Of a stretch of DNA of 33,367 bases, positions 1 through 7,181 are shown piece by piece. The position numbers and the translations under genes were made by a program. The stretch covers positions 1 through 33,367 of the forward strand of contig QQSI01000009.1 in NCBI GenBank assembly GCA_003602645.1. The letters run 5' to 3'. The stretch is from Candidatus Poseidoniales archaeon. Lineage in GTDB: Archaea; Thermoplasmatota; Poseidoniia; Poseidoniales; Poseidoniaceae. Below the pieces are notes generated by a model. It worked only from the letters and a program-made list of their open reading frames with translations, had not been told where the DNA came from and did not search any database. Position 1 is the stretch's first letter. The number at the start of each line of letters is the position of its first letter.

Positions 1-242
1 TTTGTGGTGAAGTTGGTGTATGTGGTTCGACTGGCGTCCCCTCGAAGCTTGAACTCAGCGGAGGTCACCTCGGCGCCGAATGGAATCGACAAGTCTCCGG
101 CGCTTCCGTTTCCACTGCCGGAAAAGGTGTGCGTATAGGAAGTGGTACCGTTTTGAAACTGTGTCTCAGTGGTCGCTCCAGCGGCGATAGGAGCCATCAG
201 CGAAGTGAGGAAAATAAGGGTAAGAAAGATTGCTTTTCGCAT
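1..242 (-). CDS. Secreted protein, N-terminal fragment (runs off left edge)
   Basis: This gene is missing from the ORF track because it is open at the window edge. Reading the minus strand from the ATG at 242-240 gives 80 codons without a stop. The N-terminus is a clear Sec signal peptide: MRKAIF, then a hydrophobic stretch ending in LMAPIAAGA, with probable cleavage after an Ala near residues 20-22. The mature part is Ser/Thr/Gly/Asn-rich (QFQNGTTSYTHTFSGSGNGS), as in exported beta-sandwich proteins. The short pattern LSIPFGAEVTSAEFKL resembles INLPATDTVTSASLDI near the N-terminus of the large secreted protein at 28413, so the two may share a module. No enzymatic function can be assigned from this fragment. 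Confidence 0.8.
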   Translation of the reverse strand, partial: MRKAIFLTLIFLTSLMAPIAAGATTETQFQNGTTSYTHTFSGSGNGSAGDLSIPFGAEVTSAEFKLRGDASRTTYTNFTT

Positions 243-266
243 GAAAATCACCGTGTGTCCCTCAAT

Positions 267-286
267 GGGCCTTCGGCCCACCGAAG
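267..286. repeat. Two mutually exclusive short hairpins upstream of the secreted-protein gene
   Basis: GGGCC-TTC-GGCCC (267-279) and CTTCGG-CCCA-CCGAAG (271-286) are both perfect inverted repeats and overlap, so only one can form at a time. They lie 25-46 nt upstream of the minus-strand start at 242, probably within its leader. Apart from this, interval 243-471 holds only an AT-rich stretch at 371-380. Confidence 0.5.
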
Positions 287-370
287 CCAAAGCATTTCAA
301 CTTCTCCCCGGACCGTCACATCGACAAAATCGACGCGTCACCGATGACTGTTCTCACAAGGCTATCGAAG

Positions 371-380
371 ATTATATTCG
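371..380 (+). promoter_or_regulatory. Possible TATA element for the 472-1880 operon
   Basis: ATTATATTCG is the most TATA-like stretch between the divergent genes. If used, transcription would start near 400 and leave a leader of about 70 nt before the ATG at 472. It could instead serve the minus-strand gene. No strong BRE is apparent. Confidence 0.3.
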
Positions 381-471
381 ATTTGTGGGGTCTTGGTTTG
401 ACTGTCAATGATTGCTCTTGTGAAAGGAAGCCTCAAGAAGTTGTTCGGATTCTTGCCAAACGGGGCGAAGC

Positions 472-858
472 ATGGTTACCGGTTTGATTTCTAAATGGTG
501 GGCCGGCCAACACGGTAGGCAACTCGGGTATGCAGCGACCGCCTCGGGGGCAACCGGACTGTTGTTTCTCATCGCCATCACCCATCTTTTGTTTTTGCAA
601 AGCGACCCCTCTTGGAAAGACTACACAGGGCATGCTATTGGTCTTGCAGCGGTATCAAGCGTCCTCTTTTTGATCATCCTACCGGAATTTCTTACGCTCC
701 GCGGCCATGCATTGTTGCTCGAGGAATTGAAAGAACTCGACTCCACTTCAGAAATTCGTCGAAGAAAGGCAGAAGGAAACGAATCCGCTGACGCGCTGGG
801 TGCTGGCCACGCAGCCTCATGGACGGCATTCCTTGAAAGCAAGGGACTCCGACGGTGA
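472..858 (+). CDS. Small two-TM membrane protein, unknown function, coupled to signal peptidase
   Basis: This 128-residue protein has two hydrophobic segments at about residues 25-43 (ATGLLFLIAITHLLFLQ) and 53-72 (AIGLAAVSSVLFLIILPEFL). A charged, helical C-terminal region follows (ELKELDSTSEIRRRKAEGNES). I do not recognise the family. Its TGA (856-858) overlaps the GTG start of the next gene (855-857) as GTGA, so the two are almost certainly co-transcribed and translationally coupled. This suggests a role with the signal peptidase, for example as an accessory membrane subunit, but that is inference from context only. The start is the first ATG after an in-frame TGA. There is no strong Shine-Dalgarno motif, only GGGGCGAAG just upstream. 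Confidence 0.7.
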   Translation: MVTGLISKWWAGQHGRQLGYAATASGATGLLFLIAITHLLFLQSDPSWKDYTGHAIGLAAVSSVLFLIILPEFLTLRGHALLLEELKELDSTSEIRRRKAEGNESADALGAGHAASWTAFLESKGLRR

Positions 859-1880
859 GGCAGAGGGGAACACGTTTGTCGAACCACGTACCGCATGACC
901 CATTGTATTCTCTTCTTAGAGAAATGGTCCTTGCCGCCGGTATGATTGGTATCTTGGTGCTGGGTCTTTACGCTCACACTGGTTCAATGCCGCCTTTGGT
1001 TGTCGTTGAATCCTCCTCAATGATTCATGAAGAAAACGGTGAGGTTGGTAGCATTGATGCAGGGGATTTGGTCCTTGTACATCGTCAACCGATGGAGACC
1101 GTAATCACCTTTGCCGAAGCATCGAATCCATCCCACCCCAATTTCGGCTATGAACAGCATGGTATGGCGGGCGATGTCATCATTTACGACAAAAATGGTG
1201 AAGGCGGCACACCTATTATCCATCGAGCAATCCTTGAGGTCGTTGCTCATACCACTCAAACGCCCAACAGAAGTGTGGCCCCAGATGCTCCATCAAATGA
1301 GCACTGCCCTGATGGCGGTAGCTTTGATGATGCTCTTTTGGATCAAGATGGCCAAATCGGTACCTGCATCATGACTTGGAATGTACCGGGTACAAATGTT
1401 GTCAATGCAACAACCATCTCTCTTTCTTTCGATGGGGATGAAGCCGGTTATTACGACTGCAAACGCCTCGCACACGCCAACGTCGAGCCTTATCTTGTCG
1501 TATGGAATTGGACGCCTTCCCAAGAAGGGATGTTAACTCTGGGCGATAACAACCACTGTTCGGTCGACCAAGGATCAAGCGCAGTGAACGGGTCAGTCGG
1601 CGTTCATAGCGCCTCAGGCGTGGTCAAACCAGTTCGTGATTCATGGCTCATCGGCGTCGCTGGTGGAGAATTACCTTGGTTGGGTACGGTAAAACTCGCA
1701 CTCAACACGGCCCCGGGTTCGCCGGGCACCGTTTACGTTCCGAATTCATCCTATCTTGCTTTATTCGTGCTTGTGACCGCAGTTCTTGCCGCACCGCTTG
1801 TGCTGGAACCAGTTCTCAGACGGCTTGTCGTTGGGGCGCCAGAATTGAAATTGGCTGAAGATGAGTTAGAAGAGGAATAA
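855..1880 (+). CDS. Signal peptidase I, S26B (archaeal/ER) type, with large insertion
   Basis: This is a membrane-bound peptidase that removes signal peptides from exported proteins. A TM helix lies at about residues 25-41. It is followed by the catalytic box VVVESSSM (Ser55 before Met56), then GDVIIYDKNG and the IIHR motif (His123 as general base, replacing the bacterial Lys), and the LGDNN box (Asp231, with Asp238 the likely partner). This Ser/His/Asp set is characteristic of archaeal and eukaryotic Sec11-like enzymes. A second TM helix is at about 300-318 (YLALFVLVTAVLAAPLVL), ending in an acidic tail. At 341 residues it is much longer than the usual 150-200; the extra roughly 100 residues, including Cys pairs, sit between IIHR and GDNN. 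The GTG start overlaps the upstream stop. The gene ends tail-to-tail against the next gene with no spacer. Confidence 0.87.
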   Translation: MRQRGTRLSNHVPHDPLYSLLREMVLAAGMIGILVLGLYAHTGSMPPLVVVESSSMIHEENGEVGSIDAGDLVLVHRQPMETVITFAEASNPSHPNFGYEQHGMAGDVIIYDKNGEGGTPIIHRAILEVVAHTTQTPNRSVAPDAPSNEHCPDGGSFDDALLDQDGQIGTCIMTWNVPGTNVVNATTISLSFDGDEAGYYDCKRLAHANVEPYLVVWNWTPSQEGMLTLGDNNHCSVDQGSSAVNGSVGVHSASGVVKPVRDSWLIGVAGGELPWLGTVKLALNTAPGSPGTVYVPNSSYLALFVLVTAVLAAPLVLEPVLRRLVVGAPELKLAEDELEEE

Positions 1881-2618
1881 TCAGTGGCTGAGTGCCTCAT
1901 CCAAATCCAATTCGCCTCGAGCCACGGCCAGCGCCATATCTGCCGAGATGGTTTTCCGGCCATTGCTTCGTTTCCGGCTTTGGCGTTGAATTTCCTTCAG
2001 TTGCCCCTCGCTTGGTGTAATGTTTCGTTGCTCCCAAACCCTCTGGCCCCGAATCATTGCAATTCGAACGGCGGAAATGACGTGATTATGGCGCAGCAAT
2101 CCTCTTGATGTTCTCGTTTCGTCAACCTGTTCAATCAGTAGATTTGCTGCAATGCATTCGTTGATGATCTGGTCGCGCAAGAGCGGCGCTCCATCGCCAA
2201 TCCGAACCCTACTTTGTTGATGCCTGACCGCTGATTTGATTGTTTTAATGTGTGCAGTCACCTTGTCAATTGATTCCAATTGAGACATACCCAAGACGAC
2301 ACCATCCCCCATCCATGCAATGCCAGGGCGAGGACCGGGGTCAATACCAAACGTCAATTCATGAATTTGGTGGACACCTCGTAAATGAAGCAATGCTCTT
2401 TGGATGGCTCCGTCGATGTCTTCTAAAGATGCGGCCACAGGCCAACCTTGGTCCTCTCGGCCCACAATTTCCACATCGCTTGACATCCATACGGTTTCTG
2501 CGTGGGAAAGAGGTGCGTCATGGTCGAGCAAATCGAACTTGATGTTTTGCCCCTTGAGCGCCTGCATCAATCTGAACGCCAATCGGAAGTCCATGGTTCG
2601 CACTGCAAGCCTTGTCAC
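1881..2618 (-). CDS. RuvC/RNase H-fold predicted nuclease-like protein
   Basis: This 245-residue soluble protein has an N-terminal region (1-85) of unknown fold followed by an RNase H/RuvC-like core. The core opens with LTFGIDPGPRPGIAW (Asp93 in the first strand). It continues with a glycine-rich second strand, then VRIGDGAP (Asp142), EQVDE (Asp166) and a helix HNHVISAVRIAMIRG that resembles the last RuvC motif with His in place of an Asp. From the GIDPG signature and order of acidic residues I infer a RuvC-like resolvase or YqgF-like nuclease relative. Conserved archaeal proteins of this layout exist but I do not know a proven function. The start is GTG at 2618; an ATG at 2594 is possible but would cut the conserved-looking LAVRTMDFR. 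It diverges from the Hjc-like gene across 129 bp. Confidence 0.7.
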   Translation of the reverse strand: MTRLAVRTMDFRLAFRLMQALKGQNIKFDLLDHDAPLSHAETVWMSSDVEIVGREDQGWPVAASLEDIDGAIQRALLHLRGVHQIHELTFGIDPGPRPGIAWMGDGVVLGMSQLESIDKVTAHIKTIKSAVRHQQSRVRIGDGAPLLRDQIINECIAANLLIEQVDETRTSRGLLRHNHVISAVRIAMIRGQRVWEQRNITPSEGQLKEIQRQSRKRSNGRKTISADMALAVARGELDLDEALSH

Positions 2619-2747
2619 GGGCGGTATTCATCCGGGGAGGTTGAAGGAAGTTTGTATGGCTCGCCTCGTTTCCTCAGGGTTCAATTTGGAATGATCTTCG
2701 GGCCCTCAGCCGAAGTTATCAAGAACGATTGACATGGATGAACATCT

Positions 2748-3431
2748 GTGTCAAGCCAATATGAGCGAGAGTTGCGCCAAGTTCTTGCCGGGGTCCCCTC
2801 GGGTGTTGAAGGCGTCATTCGTTCATGCAGTCCAATTGAAAAAGAGCGGATGAGGCTGGTTCTCAATCGACCATTTTTGGTTGTGCGTGCCGCAGGTTCT
2901 GGTATGGAAGGTACGGGTGACCTCCTTGCTTTGCGCGGCGATTTATGTTTCCCAATCGAGGTCAAAAGCACGAAGGCGGACAAGTTGTACCTCTCGGGCC
3001 GCACAAAAGATCAGTACGATGCGATGGTGAGTGAAGGTGAGCGATGCCACCTCATGCCACTCTACGCCCACCGGCTAAAGGGGGTGCGCGGCGACTCATG
3101 GCGCATCTTCAGGGTTGAAACCTCCAACTTATCAGGACGGTTACGTCAGTTGGAAAAATGGATTCCTGCTTTTCCAAAGACTCGAAACGGTTCAAATTAC
3201 CTCAATTGGGAAGATGGTATGCCCTTGAATCAATTGATTGCCTTGCTCTGTTCAACTGCGGGAGCAGAAGCGGCCAGTCTCGCCGGGTTGACCGCTCGTT
3301 CGGCAACCGTTTCACCGAGCGCGCTTCCCGATACCGCACCAGACGTTCCTCAACCTGCAGCCCTTTCACCCGTGCTCCGTGGGCGTACGCAAACCAACGT
3401 TTTGGCAGAGTTAGCCCGCAGACGGTCTTAA
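2748..3431 (+). CDS. hjc: Holliday junction resolvase Hjc-like, with extended C-terminus
   Basis: This is a PD-(D/E)XK endonuclease predicted to resolve four-way DNA junctions during recombination and fork repair. The archaeal Hjc signature is present: YERELRQVL near the N-terminus (acidic/basic helix), VVRAAGSGMEGTGDLLAL (Asp58 metal ligand, with the Ser-rich loop), FPIEVKST (Glu71 and Lys73), then LYLSGRTKDQYDAM. Typical Hjc is about 120-140 residues, while this one is 227. The extra C-terminal region is Ala/Pro/Ser-rich and looks disordered (SPSALPDTAPDVPQPAALSP), ending in a basic ELARRRS. The GTG at 2748 is the only plausible start, because an in-frame TGA lies just upstream at 2739-2741. 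It converges on the site-2 protease gene with a 5 bp gap. Confidence 0.82.
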   Translation: MSSQYERELRQVLAGVPSGVEGVIRSCSPIEKERMRLVLNRPFLVVRAAGSGMEGTGDLLALRGDLCFPIEVKSTKADKLYLSGRTKDQYDAMVSEGERCHLMPLYAHRLKGVRGDSWRIFRVETSNLSGRLRQLEKWIPAFPKTRNGSNYLNWEDGMPLNQLIALLCSTAGAEAASLAGLTARSATVSPSALPDTAPDVPQPAALSPVLRGRTQTNVLAELARRRS

Positions 3432-3436
3432 CCGGG

Positions 3437-4894
3437 TCAAAGATACGGTACGGCGATGATGAAGATCAGCATCATCAACAAGGCAAGTGAGGAAAAACTC
3501 GAGGCCTTACTCGAAATATGATCGATCCACATGGGGTGTATGTCCCATAATTTTGTTTTCTTTCCTAGCTTTTTGACCGCTGAGAGCGTACCATGGAGGG
3601 TGTCTTTGAACAGATGGCCTCCATCGAATGGTACCATTGGAATCAAATTAGTAAATCCGAGAAGGATGTTCACCCACATAAGCCAGAAAAAGAAGTTGAT
3701 CAAGAACAACAAACCGCTGATTCCAATCACTGCACCAAGCCCTTCATCTGCGGTTGTCAGCATGGCTTCTTCCATTGGGTACATCGAGACGCCTTGGAGT
3801 TGGAACGGTACAATCATCAGCGTCAAAATGTGGATTGGGGCATAAATGGATTTGACCAATGTACCGCCCTCGAAACGAGGTGAGAACGGGCCGGCCAAGC
3901 GATCGATGCCCTGGGTCCCCTCACTCAAGCCTTCAACACCCAAAAACGGATCTCCTGGCTGAATGTCGAATGCTTCTAAATTGGCTTCGGACCACCCCAT
4001 ATCTTGGTGATAGAGGTACTTATCAGCAAAAACAATCGTCAACTGCTCTTTTTCTCCATTGGCGTGAATGACGTCCATTGTGACGCTGTCGTTTGCTTGA
4101 TAGAGTTGCATTTGATCTCTGAAACCATCCATTCCAATGACTTCTGTTCCGTTGATGGCGGTGATGATGTCCCAAGGCTCCATGCCAGCTTTTTCTGCTT
4201 CCCCATCAACGATAATGGCGCGTGCGTGTGGATGAGGGGTTGTTGAGATGGCTTGACCTGCTAATCCTCCAAGCATGAGAAGGCAAACAAAGGCGGCAAA
4301 GAGGTTGGTTGCTGGACCTGCAGCAAACATGCGCATGCGTTCTCTACGCGGGGCACGTTGCAGTTCCTCGTACTGGGGTTCAGCAAAGGCGCCAAGCGGT
4401 AAAGGGCCAAGTTGTAACAATCCAAAGGCACGGATGCGCATGCCGTGAGCTCGGGCCAGCAAACCATGTCCAAATTCATGAATGACAAGGGCGACAATGA
4501 AGGCCATTGCCCCCCAACCAAGGGGAATCATTGGGTTGATGCCGGGTATAGCGACAAGTTCACTCGCAGTTGGTGGGGCTGTTGTTGGAGGCGATAATAG
4601 AGCTCCAACGAAGGCAAGCCCCATCAGCAATCCGACAAGAAGCATTGATCCTACGCACAGCCATAAGGCCATTTCTCCGTAGATTCTCCAGAACTTTCTC
4701 GGCCTCGAAACCGTTTCCAATGCCTTCAGACCATAGGTGCCCCGCACCATCAATACAAATCCGAAAACACGGCTTGCGTTCCACTTGTCCAACGTACCAT
4801 TTCGTTCCCAAGCACGCAGAAGAATGTACCACAGCAACACAAGGAGCAGCAAGAGTCGCCAATCGGCTTCAACCGACCCCCACGCACCATCCAT
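3437..4894 (-). CDS. Site-2 protease (M50) with PDZ domain
   Basis: This is an intramembrane zinc metalloprotease of the RseP/S2P type, which cleaves membrane-embedded regulators after a first cut outside the membrane. The zinc motif HEFGH is at residues 139-143 of the chosen reading (VALVIHEFGHGLLARAHGM), and the third ligand motif is MVPFDGGH (Asp424). A PDZ domain lies between them at about 230-320 (AEKAGMEPWDIITAINGTEV). There are multiple TM helices on both sides and a terminal helix (LALLMMLIFIIAVPYL). The ORF track begins at a TTG at 4957; I prefer the ATG at 4894 (485 residues, MDGAWGSVEADW) because it directly precedes the first TM helix. That start leaves 94 bp to the divergent gene. 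Substrates are unknown. Confidence 0.85.
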   Translation of the reverse strand: MDGAWGSVEADWRLLLLLVLLWYILLRAWERNGTLDKWNASRVFGFVLMVRGTYGLKALETVSRPRKFWRIYGEMALWLCVGSMLLVGLLMGLAFVGALLSPPTTAPPTASELVAIPGINPMIPLGWGAMAFIVALVIHEFGHGLLARAHGMRIRAFGLLQLGPLPLGAFAEPQYEELQRAPRRERMRMFAAGPATNLFAAFVCLLMLGGLAGQAISTTPHPHARAIIVDGEAEKAGMEPWDIITAINGTEVIGMDGFRDQMQLYQANDSVTMDVIHANGEKEQLTIVFADKYLYHQDMGWSEANLEAFDIQPGDPFLGVEGLSEGTQGIDRLAGPFSPRFEGGTLVKSIYAPIHILTLMIVPFQLQGVSMYPMEEAMLTTADEGLGAVIGISGLLFLINFFFWLMWVNILLGFTNLIPMVPFDGGHLFKDTLHGTLSAVKKLGKKTKLWDIHPMWIDHISSKASSFSSLALLMMLIFIIAVPYL

Positions 4895-4988
4895 GGTGCG
4901 GCCAAGATGTCTTCTGCCTTCAACCTTAAGCGAAATGGCTTGAAGGTTGATGAACAAAGTTGAATATGGTTAGAGTCGACCATCAAGC

Positions 4989-5531
4989 ATGGTGTCCCAC
5001 AAATTTGCTCTTGAGGCTTGGTGTGAAGAGACATGGGGTCAAACTCCGGTCGATATATCGGAATGGGCAGCACATGATGATGTGCTTCAGGTTTTCATCA
5101 GACTCAATCGTGGCGTCCTCATCGCTGATTTCGCTATGGATGTTGACGGCACATTGCAATGTGAGGAGCATCTCCACATCCCACAAGATCGATGGAATCC
5201 AGGCTCAATTCAAGCCCATAGAACAAGCGAGGGCAGAGTAAGGTTTCGCCATCGGTCTTCCGAAATCGTTCTTTCTGCACGCCTTAGAGCACCCGAATGG
5301 GGTCAAGCATTGCTCGAACAATGGTTGATCGACCAGCGCGGGGAGGCATTGAAGCCGAAAGACCGCAGTCAACGGTTAAGCAGCATCAATCGAAGCAAGT
5401 TGAGCATCGAAAGAAACCTCAATCAAGCACGGCTCACCCATGCAAAATCTGAACTTGAACTCACAAAAGAACGTTTGACCTCAGCGGAGCGTGGCCTAAA
5501 CTCATCGCGCAGGTCCATCGAAGAAGAATGA
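4989..5531 (+). CDS. Hypothetical protein with C-terminal coiled coil
   Basis: This 180-residue protein is of no family I recognise. Residues 1-115 look like a small globular domain with alternating strands (LQVFIRLNRGVLIADFAMDVDG, EGRVRFRHRSSEIVLSARL) and several Trp residues. From about 125 onward the sequence is charged and helical (ERNLNQARLTHAKSELELTKERLTSAERGL), consistent with a coiled coil and possible oligomerisation. There is no signal peptide or TM helix, so it is probably cytosolic. The start ATG is 94 bp from the divergent site-2 protease start. The stop TGA directly abuts the stop of the opposite-strand diadenylate cyclase gene (TGATCA junction), so there is no spacer for a separate terminator. 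Confidence 0.65.
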   Translation: MVSHKFALEAWCEETWGQTPVDISEWAAHDDVLQVFIRLNRGVLIADFAMDVDGTLQCEEHLHIPQDRWNPGSIQAHRTSEGRVRFRHRSSEIVLSARLRAPEWGQALLEQWLIDQRGEALKPKDRSQRLSSINRSKLSIERNLNQARLTHAKSELELTKERLTSAERGLNSSRRSIEEE

Positions 5532-6380
5532 TCAACTCAACCGCACTTTGTACCGGTCCCTACCACCCGCGTACAACGTAATGCTTCCAGTTGATGAAAC
5601 ACAAATCGCCACTCCACCTGTGAGCTGCGAGATAGCGCGAGCGGCGAGGTGACGTCCACCTTCTCCTGCTTTTGTGCTCACGCCCGCAGGCACCTGAATG
5701 TAACGACCTGCATCACTTGCTACACCTTCTTTATTGAACAATATCGCACCGTCAAGCCAAGCGAATTCAGCAAGGGTTTCATGGTTCGCTTCATCAAGAA
5801 TCGTGCGTTTTTCCGCTGGATGTCCTTTGAACGGGTTCAGCACGAGCGCTGTCGAGTGTTTACGAAGTGAAGGCAGGGCGCCAATTGCAAACAAAGCGCC
5901 AACAGCATGCCCTTCTCTCCCCCTTCCACCAAGGTGGCGAGCCAATTTCATTAATTGTGTCAACACTTCGAGATCGATGTTGAATTCTTGAGCAAGGTTC
6001 GCAAAACGATTGGTGTTGAGCATTGTTGTATCAATCGCCATAACGCCGTCAATTGGTTCTGCCAACACAACCAGCAGTCGCTCACCTCGCGACAATCGGC
6101 CTTCCCCGATGCCTTGCAGGACAAGATCATGCATCTGGTTGAGTACGCCAAGGCCCTGAGCGGTCAGGCTTTCTTCGAGCAGGCTGCATTCGATGCCAGC
6201 CTCAATTAGTGTTTCAGCCACTCGATTTTGACTTGTAAGGACGGTGAGTGGCATATCATTTGGGAGAATTTCCGCCACAAGGCGCACCTTTCTTGCGTTG
6301 CTTGCCATCATCAACACGGCGTTGAACGGTTTCCTGTCGCCGGCAAGGGTGCTGCTGACCATCGCCGCAAGGTCGACCAT
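5532..6380 (-). CDS. dacZ: Diadenylate cyclase, archaeal DacZ type (c-di-AMP synthase)
   Basis: This is predicted to condense two ATP into the second messenger c-di-AMP. The 282-residue length fits archaeal DacZ, with an N-terminal alpha/beta domain (about 1-125) and a C-terminal DAC domain. DAC motifs are visible: ARHLGGRGREGHAVGALFAIG (147-167), the DGA motif FAWLDGAILF (Asp210-Gly211-Ala212), and GEGGRHLAARAISQLTGGVAICVS with a C-terminal strand SITLYAGG. The usual RHR nucleotide-binding motif reads RHL (243-245), so one Arg is replaced. I checked this against the bases (CGT CAC CTC). The gene lies 9 nt downstream of a macro-domain gene on the same strand, almost certainly in one operon. 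Whether it is fully active is uncertain. Confidence 0.82.
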   Translation of the reverse strand: MVDLAAMVSSTLAGDRKPFNAVLMMASNARKVRLVAEILPNDMPLTVLTSQNRVAETLIEAGIECSLLEESLTAQGLGVLNQMHDLVLQGIGEGRLSRGERLLVVLAEPIDGVMAIDTTMLNTNRFANLAQEFNIDLEVLTQLMKLARHLGGRGREGHAVGALFAIGALPSLRKHSTALVLNPFKGHPAEKRTILDEANHETLAEFAWLDGAILFNKEGVASDAGRYIQVPAGVSTKAGEGGRHLAARAISQLTGGVAICVSSTGSITLYAGGRDRYKVRLS

Positions 6381-6389
6381 GGTTTCACA

Positions 6390-7016
6390 TCACGCAGAGG
6401 TTGTGTCAATGCCAGGCAGTTGGTCCTCGGTTTCCCGGTAGACGGTGCGCATGTTGGAGATGAAGTTACGTTCCTTGACAACAATCGTGTACTCGCTGAT
6501 GCCTGGATCTACCTCTCCATCCAGTAGGTTGAGAATAATTTCGAGGGTAAGGCGAGCTCCTTCTCTATGTGGGTAAGCGAAGATGCCCATTGATAGGGGT
6601 GGAGACACTACGGACTGCACATCCATTTCAGCGAGAGTTGCAAACAAGTTCGCATAGGTCTCGGGAAGCAATGTTCGTCGCGCTTCATCTTGGTTTGGTC
6701 TTCGGCAATCAGGTCCAACAGCGTGGATGATGTGCTTGAAGTTGGTAGCCAAGGCGTAGGGTTCTGTGACGACGTTCTTGGTCACAGCACACGGAGGTGC
6801 GTTGATTTTACGCATTTCAAGGCAAATGTTTCGTGTCACGTCAGTCAATTCTTGCCCTGCTTTTTTGTGAATGAGTGCGTCAAGACCTTCACGTCCTGAG
6901 AGTCGATTATTTGCCGGTGTGATCAGGACATCACCGCTGTGATTCCACACTTCGCCACCAACAACCCGTAGCACGCCCCATTTGCAGGTTCGGGCCATGT
7001 AAAGTTCTGCCATCAT
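6390..7016 (-). CDS. Macro-domain protein (ADP-ribose-binding or hydrolysing)
   Basis: Macro domains bind ADP-ribose and derivatives, and many remove ADP-ribose from proteins or hydrolyse related metabolites. The core is recognisable: GDVLITPANNRLSGREGLDA (the VNAAN...GGGGV loop region, here PANN...GREGL), LIHKKAG, then KHIIHAVGPDC, the helical LLPETYANLFATLAEMDV, and SVVSPPLSMGIFAYPHREGA (phosphate-binding loop). There is no TM helix or signal peptide. The ORF track starts at a TTG at 7025; the ATG at 7016 or 7013 is more likely, giving about 208 residues. A TATA-like CTTGATAAGTA lies roughly 25 nt upstream of that ATG, compatible with a leaderless mRNA. It is the first gene of a likely two-gene operon with the diadenylate cyclase. 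The substrate is unknown. Confidence 0.8.
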   Translation of the reverse strand: MMAELYMARTCKWGVLRVVGGEVWNHSGDVLITPANNRLSGREGLDALIHKKAGQELTDVTRNICLEMRKINAPPCAVTKNVVTEPYALATNFKHIIHAVGPDCRRPNQDEARRTLLPETYANLFATLAEMDVQSVVSPPLSMGIFAYPHREGARLTLEIILNLLDGEVDPGISEYTIVVKERNFISNMRTVYRETEDQLPGIDTTSA

Positions 7017-7152
7017 GTTCAGCAAGAGGGGCCACTCTACTTATCAAGTTCGCAAACCAATGATGAAAACCCGTATTTTTGAGTTTTTTTTGAAAGCCAA
7101 AATCTAATTTTCTTGCACTTCTGTTCCATACTCCAGTGCCACTAAGGCGGTA

Positions 7153-7178
7153 CTGCTAAACCCTACTTGCTTTAGCAG
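7153..7178. promoter_or_regulatory. Perfect 8-bp inverted repeat just before the giant surface-protein start
   Basis: CTGCTAAA - 10 nt - TTTAGCAG is a perfect palindrome ending 3 nt before the ATG at 7182. As DNA it could be an operator; as RNA it would form a hairpin beside the start codon. The remaining 7026-7152 spacer is AT-rich (for example AAAATCTAATTTTC) and presumably holds the promoters of both divergent genes. Confidence 0.6.
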
Positions 7179-7181
7179 CCG

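Noticed and set aside
420-494. A 24-codon GTG ORF (KGSLKKLFGFLPNGAKHG) overlapping the start of the 472 gene, as a possible upstream ORF.
   Set aside because: No ribosome site, very short, and no sign of conservation can be judged from one sequence.
3356-3431. A PIP-box-like motif at the Hjc C-terminus (QTNVLAEL).
   Set aside because: The paired aromatic residues of a PCNA-binding motif are absent.
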